From assembly GCA_015228815.1 (NCBI GenBank), contig JADGCV010000004.1, positions 40,008-104,007 of the forward strand: a DNA stretch of 64,000 nt, written 5' to 3'. Both the position numbers and the translations under genes were made by a program. This DNA comes from Magnetococcales bacterium. GTDB lineage: Bacteria > Pseudomonadota > Magnetococcia > Magnetococcales > UBA8363. The notes beneath the pieces are model-generated. The model searched no databases. It saw only the letters and a list, made by a program, of their open reading frames with translations, and was not told where the DNA came from. Of this stretch, positions 1 through 9,418 are shown piece after piece (the first letter of the stretch is position 1; every line of letters begins with the position of its first letter).

Positions 1-336
1 CAAAACCACTTTGATACAGATCCCGGATCAGCCTCCACTTTGCCTGGTAGCGATCCTCCGTCCGGTGTTTGGTTCTCTTGGCATGTTGATGTGCCAACGT
101 CACAATCGCAGTTGCCATACTTTGACCAGCTCATCCACGCGCCGATCACCAATTACCGCCTCACGTGTAATCCGGGCCAATTCCTTGTCCAGAAATTCGA
201 ACCCTCGCTCCCAATCGATACCATCGTGTGCTCGTGGCAGGAAGAAGGCCAGAAAATCCTTGAAATACAACCTCAGGATTTCCTTCCATGGGGTATCAAA
301 CTCATCGTTTGGACGCTTTTCATCTTTTGTTTCCAA
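1..336 (-). pseudogene. Decayed Rpn-family (PD-(D/E)XK) nuclease, cut by the window edge
   Basis: Reading leftwards from an ATG at 336, the first 78 codons match the N-terminus of long Rpn/DUF4351-type putative transposase-nucleases: DTPWKEILRLYFKDF, then LDKELARI and GDRRVDELVKVW. The frame stops at 100-102. The next recognisable family segment (TLAHQHAKRTKHRTEDRY, then LIRDLYQSGF) lies in another frame from 118 to the window edge. In intact relatives about 80-100 residues separate these segments and hold the catalytic ExQ strand. Here they are almost adjacent, so an internal deletion plus frameshift removed the nuclease core. Rpn proteins promote RecA-independent recombination. Family assignment is from memory of motifs; the pseudogene call rests on the visible deletion. 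Confidence 0.7.
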
Positions 337-779
337 CCGATTCTCCCCTCATTCCCTGTCCAGATCCGAGCAGCCAGAGAATTGTCCTGGATTTCGTTCT
401 TCCAGTCCACGGGAATTTATCAACATTGACGCCAATCGCGTCCAAGATTTGACCGGATAGAGAAAACGGCAATGAGATGCCGCGACATCCGAACCATAGG
501 CCCGTGCGTGTATTTCTCGACCACGCCAAACAATTTGAAAATAATTGCAACGGAACATAACCTTCGCAACAAATCCCCATCGAATCACCATCACACGCAT
601 TCTTGTGATTCTTTGCGACACTGAAAAAAGAAGCGTGACCAATGAATTCTGAATCTTTTCGCTTCATGGTGCATAATAAGCCTCAAGAATCTGGTGGGTT
701 TATCCGATTCGGAACCCCCCACGGACATTCGAGGAAACACCAGGCAACATGAACTGAAAAACGTGGAGGAGCACCGATC
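337..779. other. Intergenic region with no supported gene
   Basis: Open frames on both strands here show no family motif, no convincing ribosome binding site and no repeat. The last bases before 780 carry GGAGGAG, the likely ribosome binding site of the MORN gene. A promoter for that gene should lie here, but I cannot single out a clear -35/-10 pair. Confidence 0.5.
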
Positions 780-1691
780 ATGGCCGCGATTTCGTTACGC
801 TCCAATCGTCCCACCGCGACAGTCTGGGAAGATTCCAGACGCACGGAACGGGGAGGCAAACCATCATCCAGGTCCAGTGGCATCGGTACCCTCTGGGTTG
901 TGGTCAATATGGCGCTTGCCGCCGGCATCACCTTCGGAATCACGTACCAGATGCAAAACAGAAAAATGGACCAGATTCTCCAGGGACGAACCGACTCCCA
1001 GAAGAAACTGATCGAGGCGACACACGCCTCCGAAGAGTTCAAGCATCGACTGACCCAGACCGACAGCATCCTGGAAACCCTGAAGAAGAAGGAGGCCGGG
1101 ACAGGAATGATCATCAACAACCTGATCCATTCGAAAAAAGAGCTCGCTTCACAAATGACCGCCAAGGAAAAGGAATGGCGGGAGGAAAAGGAACTCCTGT
1201 TGAACCGGATCAAGGCTCTGGAGACGACCAATGCCCGGTTTCTGGCGCGACTCGCCTCCTCGGACCAAAGCGCGATCCGAGCGCCGGTGGATGCGGTCAA
1301 GGAATCGCCGGCCATGGAAAGAAACACGGAGAAGTGGTATCTCGACCAGGCACGGAACGTCGAACGATCGAAAGATCGGTCGGGATGTCTCGATGGCGAC
1401 TGCGTCCTCGGCAAGGGAACCTGGCTTTTCGACAATGGCGATGTCTACATCGGTTCGTGGAACAATAGCCTCAAGGAAGGACAAGGGCTGTACCTGTACG
1501 CCCATGGGGCCTATTATTTCGGAGGTTGGTCCCTGGATCTCAAGCATGGCCGTGGAAGTTACCAATATGCCAATGGACACCGTTTCGAAGGGGAATGGCA
1601 GGACGGACAACGTCATGGCAAAGGAAAAGAACTGTTGACCAACGGCAAAACCGTCCGGGGTGTATGGACCAAGGGACGGAAGGATTCATGA
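780..1691 (+). CDS. Membrane-anchored MORN-repeat protein with coiled coil
   Basis: A 303-residue protein. A hydrophobic segment at about residues 36-57 (IGTLWVVVNMALAAGITFGI) should anchor it in the inner membrane. Residues about 60-150 are Lys/Glu/Gln-rich and look coiled-coil. The C-terminal 85 residues hold three full MORN repeats (YIGSWNN..GQGLY, YFGGWS..GRGSY, FEGEWQDGQRHGKGK) and a partial fourth. MORN repeats are protein- or lipid-binding scaffolds without catalytic activity. CLDGDC at about residue 201 could form a disulphide just before the repeats. The start is chosen from GGAGGAG a few bases upstream. The stop lies shortly before the RluA-type gene. The cellular role is unknown. 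Confidence 0.8.
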   Translation: MAAISLRSNRPTATVWEDSRRTERGGKPSSRSSGIGTLWVVVNMALAAGITFGITYQMQNRKMDQILQGRTDSQKKLIEATHASEEFKHRLTQTDSILETLKKKEAGTGMIINNLIHSKKELASQMTAKEKEWREEKELLLNRIKALETTNARFLARLASSDQSAIRAPVDAVKESPAMERNTEKWYLDQARNVERSKDRSGCLDGDCVLGKGTWLFDNGDVYIGSWNNSLKEGQGLYLYAHGAYYFGGWSLDLKHGRGSYQYANGHRFEGEWQDGQRHGKGKELLTNGKTVRGVWTKGRKDS

Positions 1692-1728
1692 TCGTTTGCG
1701 GCGATGGACCATGGCAGGAAGGTTGCCC

Positions 1729-2415
1729 ATGAATCTGTTGGAACGACTGTTGTATCGTGACGGTTTGATGCTCATCATCGACAAACCGGGGGGGTGGGTC
1801 GTTTACGGCGCGGGTGCGGGAGGAAAAAACCTGGAACCATTGTTGACCACCCTTCGGTTTGGCCTTCCCCGGTCCCCCGCGTTGGTCCATCGCCTGGACC
1901 GGGGCACCAGTGGCTGCCTGATACTGGGGCGGCACCCCAAGGCGACACGTCGCTTGAACCGGTTGTTCTCCGAACATCGGATCGAAAAACGGTATTGGGC
2001 CATGGTTCACGGAAAGCCGCCAAACGATCAGGGAATCATCGATGAACCGCTGCGCGAGGTTGAAAAATCACGTACCGGTCCAACCATGGTGGTCGATCCG
2101 GGAGGACAGCCCGCCATCACCCGATACCGACTGTTGGATCGGGTGGATCGGGTATCCTGGCTGGAACTGATGCCCATCACGGGCCGGACCCATCAACTGA
2201 GGGTGCATTGTGCGTATCTTGGTTGTTCCATCATTGGAGATTTTCGTTATGGGAGGGATTCGGGAATCCCCTTGCACCTGCACGCACGACAAATCATTGT
2301 TCCACTCCATCCCAACCGCCCCGCCATCGATGTCACCGCCCCCCCACCGGGACACCTCCGTGAATGGCTGACCCGCATGCCCAACCATCGGGAATTCCTT
2401 GACGACACCCCCTGA
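1729..2415 (+). CDS. RluA-family RNA pseudouridine synthase
   Basis: A 228-residue pseudouridine synthase that isomerises uridine in rRNA or tRNA. The catalytic motif HRLDRGTSG (catalytic Asp) sits at about residue 58, and GRTHQLRVH, typical of RluA/RluC/RluD enzymes, at about 154. No S4 domain precedes the catalytic domain, so it is the short, RluA-like form, and the target nucleotide cannot be told. The ATG at 1729 is preferred over 1711 because AGGAAGG lies six bases before it. It follows the MORN gene by 37 bases and may be co-transcribed. Confidence 0.88.
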   Translation: MNLLERLLYRDGLMLIIDKPGGWVVYGAGAGGKNLEPLLTTLRFGLPRSPALVHRLDRGTSGCLILGRHPKATRRLNRLFSEHRIEKRYWAMVHGKPPNDQGIIDEPLREVEKSRTGPTMVVDPGGQPAITRYRLLDRVDRVSWLELMPITGRTHQLRVHCAYLGCSIIGDFRYGRDSGIPLHLHARQIIVPLHPNRPAIDVTAPPPGHLREWLTRMPNHREFLDDTP

Positions 2416-2486
2416 TCCACGCGAAATAATCATGGAGGCGGAATCATGTCGCCTGAACACACCTTTCACCCGACGGAAACGATCCC

Positions 2487-4607
2487 ATGAAACCGAAACT
2501 GCCGGATGATTCGCTTTTCTTGTCGCCACCGGGAGCCCCATGGAAAAGGGCTGTCGGTCTCCTGTTCCCGGTATTGGCCGTTCTGTTGCCCTTGAGCGCC
2601 AGTCCGGCGGAAGAAAAACAGACACAGGCGGAGCTGCCGGTCGTTGAGGTATCTCTCTACTCCAGCGGCGTCGGTTATTTTCGCCATGCCGGCGACATCG
2701 AGGGTCCAGTCACGGTCTCTCTTCCCTTCAAGGAGGAAGAAATCAACGATGTCCTGAAATCCCTGGTCCTTGAAACACCGGACAACGAGCCAACCGGATT
2801 TGTCGTGTTTCCGTCACAGCAACCGCTGGATCGACTGCTCAAAGGATTTCTGGTCGATCTTTCCGGCCACCCTTCCCTGGCGGAAATCCTGATACAACTT
2901 CGTGGAACACCGATCCGGACCGTTCATCAGGGCAAGGAAATCCAGGGTCGAATCCTGGGAATGGAACAACGCCCCGTGGGTCTGACAGGAAAGGAAAACG
3001 AGGCAACGATCGATTGGTTTCTCAATCTTGCCACCCATGATGGCGTCAAGGCCATCGCGGTTCGTGATCTGGAAGAAATACGCCTGATCCGTGGAGAAAC
3101 ACTTGGCGATCTGTCCAAGGCACTCGACGCCATGGAACAGGCGGGGGGGCATGAACGGAAAAATCTGCAACTCTCCTTTCCCGGATCGGGAAAACGTCGG
3201 GTCGAAGTCGGCTATATCGTCGAGACCTCCCTTTGGAAAAGCGGGTATCGTCTCCAACTTTCCGTGGCATCGGCCCCCTCGTCCCAGGCATCCCTCCAGG
3301 GATGGGCCATTGTGGAAAACCAGACCGACAACGACTGGTCGGACATTCGTCTGTCCCTGGTCAGTGGTCGTCCCATTTCCTTCATTCAGGAGTTGTATTC
3401 CCCGCGATACGCCAATCGTCCACGGGTACACCCACGGGAAGATGACGAACTGGCGCCAGTCCGTCATGAATCTGGAATCTCCTTTTCATCGGTCCAGGAA
3501 AAAACCGTCAACCGTATGGCCAATGCCGCGCCCGCACCGGAGGCACTCGGCGCAACCGCGCAACCACCTCGTGAAGCGGTCCTCGCATCGAACACCGATG
3601 AAACGGGCACTTTTTCCGGAAAGGAAACGCTTCTGGCCTCATTGAGCGATGTCCGGGAAAACGTTTCGGTCCGCTTCGAGGTTGAGAAGGTCAACCTTCC
3701 GCGCCGTCGCGGGGCCATGATCCCCTTTTTTTCCCATTCCATCCCCATGGAACGAATCAGCCTTTTCAATGCCCGCCACCATGCCACCCGTCCATTTCGT
3801 GGTCTTCTCCTGGAAAACGTCAGCCCACGACATCTTCCGGCAGGTCCGGTCACCCTGTTTGAAGGGGAACGGTATGCCGGCGACGCCCTGCTCGACGATC
3901 TTTCCCCGGGACAAAAGGGATTGTTGACTTATGCCCTCGATCATGAGATCCAGGTACTGGTCGCACCGCGTTCCACCTCCGGTCGTCTGACCTCCGGACG
4001 GATCGCCAAGGGAATCCTGAAACTGACACGACGCAACCTTTCCCGTCATGAATATTTATTCAAGAACAACGCCCGTGAATCCCGGGTCCTCCTGATCGAA
4101 CACCCGCGCACCCATCGATGGAATCTTGTCAAACCGGATCATCCCTGCGAAATGACCTCGGACTTCTATCGTTTTCGCATGGAACTGGCCCCGTTGGCGG
4201 AAATGAAAATTCCGGTAGTAGAGGAAATGATTCGGACGCAGGAGATTCATCTGGTCAACAATCTTTCCTCGGTCATCTTCTCTTATGCTTCCGAGGAAGG
4301 CTTTTCCGAGCCGTTGAAACAGACCCTGGAACACGCCTCCCGCCTCCAAGGAGACGTGGAGGAACTTGATCGCAAACTTGATGATCTGACCCGAGAACTT
4401 CGCGCCGATGGCGAGGAACAGAATCGGATTCGGAACAACCTGGGGGCAATCCCTTCCGGGACCGCTTTCCACAACCGCATGATGTCGAAAATGGATGCGA
4501 TGGAAAGCGCCATGGAAGAAAAGGTCGGCGCGGTGAACCGTCTGAAAATGGCTCGGGATCTTGCCCGGAAGCGTCTTGAAACGTATCTTTCGACCGTGGA
4601 ACTATAA
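2487..4607 (+). CDS. Exported DUF4139-like protein
   Basis: A 706-residue protein with an N-terminal signal (hydrophobic GLLFPVLAVLLPLSASPA, about residues 26-43), so probably periplasmic or outer-membrane associated. The middle carries the signature I associate with DUF4139-type proteins: LQGWAIVENQTDNDW followed by LSLVSGRPISFIQELY, about residues 268-304. The C-terminal ~110 residues are charged and predicted coiled coil. The function of this family is not established. It stands alone between the pseudouridine synthase and neuA, with about 70 bases upstream and 190 downstream. Confidence 0.75.
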   Translation: MKPKLPDDSLFLSPPGAPWKRAVGLLFPVLAVLLPLSASPAEEKQTQAELPVVEVSLYSSGVGYFRHAGDIEGPVTVSLPFKEEEINDVLKSLVLETPDNEPTGFVVFPSQQPLDRLLKGFLVDLSGHPSLAEILIQLRGTPIRTVHQGKEIQGRILGMEQRPVGLTGKENEATIDWFLNLATHDGVKAIAVRDLEEIRLIRGETLGDLSKALDAMEQAGGHERKNLQLSFPGSGKRRVEVGYIVETSLWKSGYRLQLSVASAPSSQASLQGWAIVENQTDNDWSDIRLSLVSGRPISFIQELYSPRYANRPRVHPREDDELAPVRHESGISFSSVQEKTVNRMANAAPAPEALGATAQPPREAVLASNTDETGTFSGKETLLASLSDVRENVSVRFEVEKVNLPRRRGAMIPFFSHSIPMERISLFNARHHATRPFRGLLLENVSPRHLPAGPVTLFEGERYAGDALLDDLSPGQKGLLTYALDHEIQVLVAPRSTSGRLTSGRIAKGILKLTRRNLSRHEYLFKNNARESRVLLIEHPRTHRWNLVKPDHPCEMTSDFYRFRMELAPLAEMKIPVVEEMIRTQEIHLVNNLSSVIFSYASEEGFSEPLKQTLEHASRLQGDVEELDRKLDDLTRELRADGEEQNRIRNNLGAIPSGTAFHNRMMSKMDAMESAMEEKVGAVNRLKMARDLARKRLETYLSTVEL

Positions 4608-4800
4608 CGAAACTTCCCATCATGGGATCGAATGGGACCGACGGTTGCCAAACCATTGATGGGTGATCGCCGTCTCGATCCCCTTCAGTTTCGTCAAACA
4701 GACGACATTTCTGGTCCATTACCTGCATCTTCCACGTTCATCCAATCCATGGCCCAACCTTATTGTTGGCGCTTCAATTCGTTCCCAAGAGACGTGCTCC

Positions 4801-5502
4801 ATGTCGAAGGATTCACGGGTACTGGCCATCATTCCTGCCCGCGGTGGTTCCAAGGGGGTTCCGATGAAGAATATCCGGAACCTGGCCGGAAAACCCCTTT
4901 TGGTCTGGACCATCGAGGCGGCCCATGGGTGTCGTGCCATCGACCGGTCGATTCTGTCCAGCGATGATCCGGAAATCATCGCCATTGCCCGCGATCATGG
5001 GTGCGACGTTCCGTTCATACGACCCGCGGCACTGGCGGACGATCAGGCAAAGGCCATCGATGTCGCCCTTCATGCCCTGGAAACCTTGGGAGAAACCTAT
5101 CACATTCTGGTCTGGTTGCAGCCGACCTCACCGCTGCGACAGACGACCGACATCGAGCGAGCGCTGGACCTTCTGCTCCGTGGCAGCCATGACAGTTGCA
5201 CCTCCGTTTCTCCCGCCGCCAAACCTCCCGACTGGATGTACCGGCTCAACGAGGATGGCACCCTGCGTCCCGTCCTGGAGAATCGTCCCCCCTCCGGAGG
5301 CCGTCAAGACCTTCCGAAAGCCTACGTTCTCAACGGGGCGATCTATGCGTGTCGGATTCCCTGGTTGCTTGAAGGAAAACGCTTTGTCGATGAAAAAACG
5401 GTTGCCTACCTCATGGAACCACGGGATGCCATCGACATCGACACCGAGATTGATTTCAACTTGTGCGAACTCCTCATGAAAAATCGACAGGCCACAACAT
5501 GA
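4801..5502 (+). CDS. neuA: CMP-nonulosonic acid (sialic acid type) cytidylyltransferase
   Basis: A 233-residue cytidylyltransferase transferring CMP from CTP to a nine-carbon keto sugar acid. The nucleotide-binding N-terminus IIPARGGSKGVPMKN is diagnostic, followed by WLQPTSPLR and, near the end, IDIDTEIDF. It lacks the C-terminal hydrolase domain found in some NeuA proteins. The next two genes are NeuC- and NeuB-like, so the three make an activated nonulosonate from UDP-GlcNAc or a diamino derivative. Whether the product is Neu5Ac or legionaminate cannot be told. The ATG at 4801 is chosen because the N-terminus then aligns with the family; the ribosome binding site is weak. Confidence 0.9.
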   Translation: MSKDSRVLAIIPARGGSKGVPMKNIRNLAGKPLLVWTIEAAHGCRAIDRSILSSDDPEIIAIARDHGCDVPFIRPAALADDQAKAIDVALHALETLGETYHILVWLQPTSPLRQTTDIERALDLLLRGSHDSCTSVSPAAKPPDWMYRLNEDGTLRPVLENRPPSGGRQDLPKAYVLNGAIYACRIPWLLEGKRFVDEKTVAYLMEPRDAIDIDTEIDFNLCELLMKNRQATT

Positions 5503-5575
5503 TTCCCGATGGGCAAAAAATAAAATGAAGAATCCTGGGCACTCCCTGAATCAATGGTTTTTCTGAAACACGTCC

Positions 5576-6802
5576 ATGGAACCCGACACCCGACGAACCA
5601 TCGCCATCATCACCGGATCACGCGCCGAATATGGTCTCCTCCGTCCCCTGATGACCCGGTTGCGCGATGACCCGGCAATCCATCTTCAGGTCATTGTCAC
5701 GGGCATGCACCTTGATCCACGCTTCGGTCTGACGGTACAGGCAATCCTGGAAGATGGATTTTCGGTTCAAGAACAGGTGGAAATGCTCCTGGACGACGAT
5801 TCCCCGATGGCGGTCGCCCGTTCCATGGGGACAGGACTGCCACGGCTCGCGGCGGCCCTGGAACGCACTCGACCGAAACTCGTCATCCTTCTGGGAGACC
5901 GGTACGAAATATTATGCGCCGCCCAGGCGGCCATGGTCATGAACATTCCCATCGCCCACATCCATGGTGGCGAGGCGAGCGAGGGGGCCATGGATGAAGC
6001 GATCCGTCACGCCGTCACCAAACTGTCGCATCTTCATTTCACCGCTGCCGAACCCTATCGTGCCCGCGTCATCCAGATGGGAGAAGAGCCATCGCGGGTA
6101 TGGAATGTCGGCGCCCTGGGACTGGACGCGATCGCCGCGAACGCTTGGATGAGCAAAGCCGAACTGGAGGAATCGATCGACTTTTCCCTGGGGGAGCGTT
6201 TTTTCCTCGTAACCTTTCATCCGGTAACCCTGACCTCCCCGCCGGCATGCAACCGGACCACGGCTGCCACCGCCATCGAGGAATTATTGGCGGCACTGGA
6301 CTTGTTTCCACGGCATACCCTTCTTTTTACCGGGGTCAACGCCGATCCGGGACACGCGGCCCTCGCCACGGCGATCCGCGACTATTGCCGCGACAATCCG
6401 CAACGGGCCATACTCATCCCATCCCTTGGCCAAAGACGTTACCTTTCCGCCATGAACCATTGCGCAGCCGTCGTTGGCAACTCCTCCAGCGGCATCCTCG
6501 AAGCCCCGGCCCTGAAGGTTGCCACCGTCAATATTGGCATGCGACAACAAGGACGGCTGCGGGCCTCCAGCGTTCTGGACTGCATCGAGGAACGCCATGC
6601 CATCGCCGACACCATCGATCAGGCCATCTCGCCACGGTTCCAGGCATCGCTCCCCCGGACAACCCACCCCTTTGGCGATGGACATGCGGCGGAACGAATC
6701 ATGAACATATTGAAATCATATCCCCTGGACCATCTTCTGATAAAAAAATTTTACAATCATCCATGGAAACCGGACCATGAAAAAAATATTCATCATTGCT
6801 GA
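5576..6802 (+). CDS. neuC: UDP-N-acetylglucosamine 2-epimerase, hydrolysing (NeuC/LegG type)
   Basis: A 408-residue GT-B-fold epimerase that releases ManNAc (or the diacetamido analogue) from its UDP-sugar. The N-terminal ITGSRAEYGLLRPLM is the NeuC signature, followed by VILLGDRYEILCAA and AHIHGGEASEGAMDEAIRH. C-terminal GNSSSGILEAP is the UDP-binding segment. The last 26 bases overlap the start of neuB in a different frame, giving tight coupling. It differs from WecB-type epimerases by the SRAEYG start. The exact substrate, UDP-GlcNAc or UDP-diNAc-bacillosamine, is not resolvable by eye. Confidence 0.88.
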   Translation: MEPDTRRTIAIITGSRAEYGLLRPLMTRLRDDPAIHLQVIVTGMHLDPRFGLTVQAILEDGFSVQEQVEMLLDDDSPMAVARSMGTGLPRLAAALERTRPKLVILLGDRYEILCAAQAAMVMNIPIAHIHGGEASEGAMDEAIRHAVTKLSHLHFTAAEPYRARVIQMGEEPSRVWNVGALGLDAIAANAWMSKAELEESIDFSLGERFFLVTFHPVTLTSPPACNRTTAATAIEELLAALDLFPRHTLLFTGVNADPGHAALATAIRDYCRDNPQRAILIPSLGQRRYLSAMNHCAAVVGNSSSGILEAPALKVATVNIGMRQQGRLRASSVLDCIEERHAIADTIDQAISPRFQASLPRTTHPFGDGHAAERIMNILKSYPLDHLLIKKFYNHPWKPDHEKNIHHC

Positions 6803-7835
6803 GGCGGGCGTCAATCACAATGGCGATCTTCACCGGGCGATCGCCATGGTGGACAGCGCCGCCCTCTCCGGCGCCGATGCGGTCAAGTTCCAGACGTTCA
6901 AGGCAGAACATCTGGTGACCGCGGCAGGACGCAAGGCAGCCTATCAGGAACGGACGACCGGTCCGGGTTCGCAACTGGACATGTTGAAAAAATTGGAACT
7001 GAGTGAACGGGACCATTTCATTCTGGCCCAACGATGCCGTGACCAGAACATTGAATTTCTATCCACCCCCTTCGACCCGCCCAGTCTGCGTTTTCTGGTG
7101 GAAAATGGCTTGGTCCGCCGGATCAAGATTCCTTCGGGAGAGTTGACCAACGGTCCTCTGTTGTTCGAGGCGGCGAAGATGAGAATTCCGATGATTCTTT
7201 CCACGGGGATGGCCAACACCGAGGAAATCGAAATGGCCCTGAGGGTGATTGCCAAAGGAGTCTCCGGAGAGGATCCGTTGACCCTTTCCTTTTCGTTTTT
7301 CCGTCCGACGAACCATGATCATCTGACGGGCAAGGCAATCCTGCTGCATTGTACCACTGCCTATCCCACCCCCATGGAAGAGGTCAATCTTCTGGCGATG
7401 GCGACGATGAAAAAACAGTTTGGACTCGAAGTCGGCTATTCGGACCATACACAGGGGATCACCATCGCCCTGGCCGCTGCGGCCCTGGGAGCGACCGTCA
7501 TCGAAAAACATTTCACCCTGGACCGGACCCTGGAAGGCCCCGATCATCGCGCCTCCATCGAACCCGACGAATTGACCGCCCTGGTCAAAGGAATTCGCGA
7601 CATCGAAAAGGCCCTCGGCGATGGCGCAAAGCATCCCCGCGCCAGTGAACGGGACAATGCCCGAGTGGCCCGGAAAAGCCTTGTCGCCGCCACGGCCATC
7701 ACCAGGGGAACCCTCTTCTCCACCGACAATCTGGCCATCAAACGTCCCGGCGGCGGTCGTTCACCAATGGATTATTGGAACCTTCTCGGAACCCCGGCGC
7801 ATCGCAACTATCAGCCGGACGAATTGATCGACTGA
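6777..7835 (+). CDS. neuB: N-acetylneuraminate (nonulosonate) synthase
   Basis: A 352-residue synthase condensing phosphoenolpyruvate with ManNAc (or a related diacetamido sugar). The N-terminus IFIIAEAGVNHNGD is diagnostic. KFQTFKAEHLVT, YSDHTQGI and EKHFTLDRTLEGPDH complete the TIM-barrel active site. The C-terminal ~60 residues form the SAF (antifreeze-like) domain. It begins inside neuC and ends 14 bases before a convergent gene. No aminotransferase or acetyltransferase of a full legionaminate pathway is adjacent. Confidence 0.92.
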   Translation: MKKIFIIAEAGVNHNGDLHRAIAMVDSAALSGADAVKFQTFKAEHLVTAAGRKAAYQERTTGPGSQLDMLKKLELSERDHFILAQRCRDQNIEFLSTPFDPPSLRFLVENGLVRRIKIPSGELTNGPLLFEAAKMRIPMILSTGMANTEEIEMALRVIAKGVSGEDPLTLSFSFFRPTNHDHLTGKAILLHCTTAYPTPMEEVNLLAMATMKKQFGLEVGYSDHTQGITIALAAAALGATVIEKHFTLDRTLEGPDHRASIEPDELTALVKGIRDIEKALGDGAKHPRASERDNARVARKSLVAATAITRGTLFSTDNLAIKRPGGGRSPMDYWNLLGTPAHRNYQPDELID

Positions 7836-7849
7836 TTACCTTCATCTCT

Positions 7850-8194
7850 TCAACGGGAGGATGGAGAGACCACGGAGGGTGCGGGTAGCGTGGCAGGCAG
7901 GCGCACCTCCTGAGCGGCAGAGGCGGGCGGTACGTATTGCACGGGAATTGGCCATGCTCGCATCAGTCCGAACAGAAGGCCAATTCCCCCAATGATCATG
8001 GCACCCGTTTTGATCACCATGCGAAGCTCAAGTTCTTTGAGATCCCTCTTGAGGTTGGCTTCCACGGCAGCCAGACGGACATCCAGTTCCTCGATTTTGA
8101 TACCCAACTCTTGCCTGGTGGCCAGACCATCCAGACGGCTTTTCACCTGTTCCTTCACAAAGGCCAGCGTATCGAATGGAATGGCGGCACTCAT
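7850..8194 (-). CDS. Small coiled-coil membrane protein, DUF1640-like
   Basis: A 114-residue protein. It opens with IPFDTLAFVKEQVKSRL, continues with a coiled coil containing LKRDLKELELRM, and has one membrane span at about residues 62-80 (IKTGAMIIGGIGLLFGLM). The tail is Pro/Ala-rich. The pattern matches short DUF1640/CCDC90-like bacterial proteins that often occur in several copies near nucleases or toxin genes; function unknown. GGGAG seven bases before the ATG supports the start. It converges on neuB with only 14 bases between stops. Confidence 0.7.
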   Translation of the reverse strand: MSAAIPFDTLAFVKEQVKSRLDGLATRQELGIKIEELDVRLAAVEANLKRDLKELELRMVIKTGAMIIGGIGLLFGLMRAWPIPVQYVPPASAAQEVRLPATLPAPSVVSPSSR

Positions 8195-8300
8195 GGTTCA
8201 TCTCCCGTGTTTTCCACGACCGCTCCTCCTTCTTTTTCGGAAGATTCTACCCCACAAAACACCATAACGTCCACTATGGACACCTGGCATCCAGGAACGT

Positions 8301-8954
8301 TCATTCCTGTTGGCGAAGGCACTGCGCCACCGGGGCGAAGGTGCGGCGATGGTGGGGGGTGATCCCCAGATGGTGCAGGGCGTGACGATGTTCCCGGGTC
8401 GGATAACCCATATTATGTTCCCAGCCGTAACCGGGATGGTTCCGCGCCAGGGAACGCATGATGCGGTCGCGGGCTTCCTTGGCCACCACCGAAGCGGCGG
8501 CAATGCTGGCGGATCTCCGATCCCCCCCCGTCACTGCCTGGGACGAAATGGAAACCTCTTCCAACAGATCACGGCCATCGATCAGCAAGAACGCGGGGAC
8601 CACGGAGAGGGCAAGGACTGCCCGTTTCATGGCGAGCAGGCTCGCACGACGAATGTTGAGGCAGTCGATTTCCGTGACATCCGCCGCTCCGACCCCGACG
8701 GCCAGGGCGACATGATTTATTTTCAGCTCCAACCCCTGCCGCTCTTTCGCGGTGAGCCGCTTGGAGTCGTCCAGACCCGGCAGATCCGATTCCAGTGAAA
8801 GCGTGTGCGGCAAAATCACCGCCGCCGCCACGACCGGACCCGCCAATGGTCCCCGGCCCGCCTCATCCAGGCCGCACACATGAATCAATCCATCCGCCCA
8901 GAGTCCCTTCTCGATCGAAAGGTCGGGACGTGTACGCGGAGGACTACCAGTCAC
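8301..8954 (-). CDS. rnhB: Ribonuclease HII
   Basis: A 217-residue enzyme that cleaves RNA in RNA-DNA hybrids and excises single ribonucleotides. The active site begins at [15 protein letters not shown] (Asp, Glu). [17 protein letters not shown] and the [21 protein letters not shown] segment follow as expected. The start is taken as GTG at 8954, which overlaps the rplS stop by 11 bases. The frame is open farther upstream, but that would run through rplS. It is the last gene of the ffh-rpsP-trmD-rplS-rnhB run; rnhB next to rplS is a common arrangement. Confidence 0.88.
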   Translation of the reverse strand: MTGSPPRTRPDLSIEKGLWADGLIHVCGLDEAGRGPLAGPVVAAAVILPHTLSLESDLPGLDDSKRLTAKERQGLELKINHVALAVGVGAADVTEIDCLNIRRASLLAMKRAVLALSVVPAFLLIDGRDLLEEVSISSQAVTGGDRRSASIAAASVVAKEARDRIMRSLARNHPGYGWEHNMGYPTREHRHALHHLGITPHHRRTFAPVAQCLRQQE

Positions 8955-9291
8955 GCTTTTCGCGAATACGGGTCGCCTTTCCGGTACGATCGCGCAGATA
9001 ATACAACTTGGCACGGCGCACGTCGCCCTGACGAACCTTCTCAATCTTGGCAAGCCTGGGCGAATGGAGTGGAAACACCCGTTCCACCCCCTCGCCAAAG
9101 GAGACCTTGCGTACCGTGAAGGTCGAACTGAATCCGGCGTTGTGGCGCCCGATACACACCCCTTCAAAGATTTGAATCCGTTCCCGACCCCCTTCGGCAA
9201 CCTTCACATGCACCCGCAAGGTATCCCCCGCACGAAAAGGGGGCGCGCTGTTTCTGGTCTGGGCCTGCTCAAACTTCAACAATTCATTCAT
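8944..9291 (-). CDS. rplS: 50S ribosomal protein bL19
   Basis: A 115-residue bL19. The family pattern [46 protein letters not shown] and the basic C-terminus [18 protein letters not shown] are all present. The protein sits at the 30S-50S interface. The ATG at 9291 gives the usual [11 protein letters not shown] start; an ATG 18 bases upstream is less likely. It lies downstream of trmD after a 127-base gap with a hairpin (9365-9382) that may tune its expression. Confidence 0.95.
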   Translation of the reverse strand: MNELLKFEQAQTRNSAPPFRAGDTLRVHVKVAEGGRERIQIFEGVCIGRHNAGFSSTFTVRKVSFGEGVERVFPLHSPRLAKIEKVRQGDVRRAKLYYLRDRTGKATRIREKRDW

Positions 9292-9364
9292 GATTTCCCA
9301 TCCCGCCACTACCGGTCGTTGATCCCGTCCGCATCACTACGGATATAAAGTCAAAAGCAAAACC

Positions 9365-9382
9365 CTGGGGGCAATCCTCCAG
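9365..9382 (-). terminator. Hairpin between trmD and rplS (attenuator or part of a repeat)
   Basis: CTGGGGG (9365-9371), a four-base loop CAAT, and CCTCCAG (9376-9382) form a seven-pair stem with one G-U pair. On the minus strand it is followed by GGTTTTGCTTTTG, a weak U-tract, so partial termination between trmD and rplS is possible. The hairpin belongs to a short repeat also found near 18109. Confidence 0.4.
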
Positions 9383-9401
9383 ACCCCTTTTTTCTTTCAA
9401 T
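9370..9401. repeat. Dispersed repeat copy 1
   Basis: The segment reads GGCAAtCCTC, a short spacer and CCCC, then TTTTTTCTTTCAAT. Its last 18 bases (9384-9401) are identical to 18121-18138, and the preceding GGCAAyCCTC core is shared too. Both copies are intergenic and include one arm of a hairpin. Confidence 0.55.
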
Positions 9402-9418
9402 ATTTTTTCCATTACCTT

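Noticed and set aside
8955-9200. Upstream extension of rnhB
   Set aside because: It would cover rplS completely; the family N-terminus begins near the GTG at 8954.
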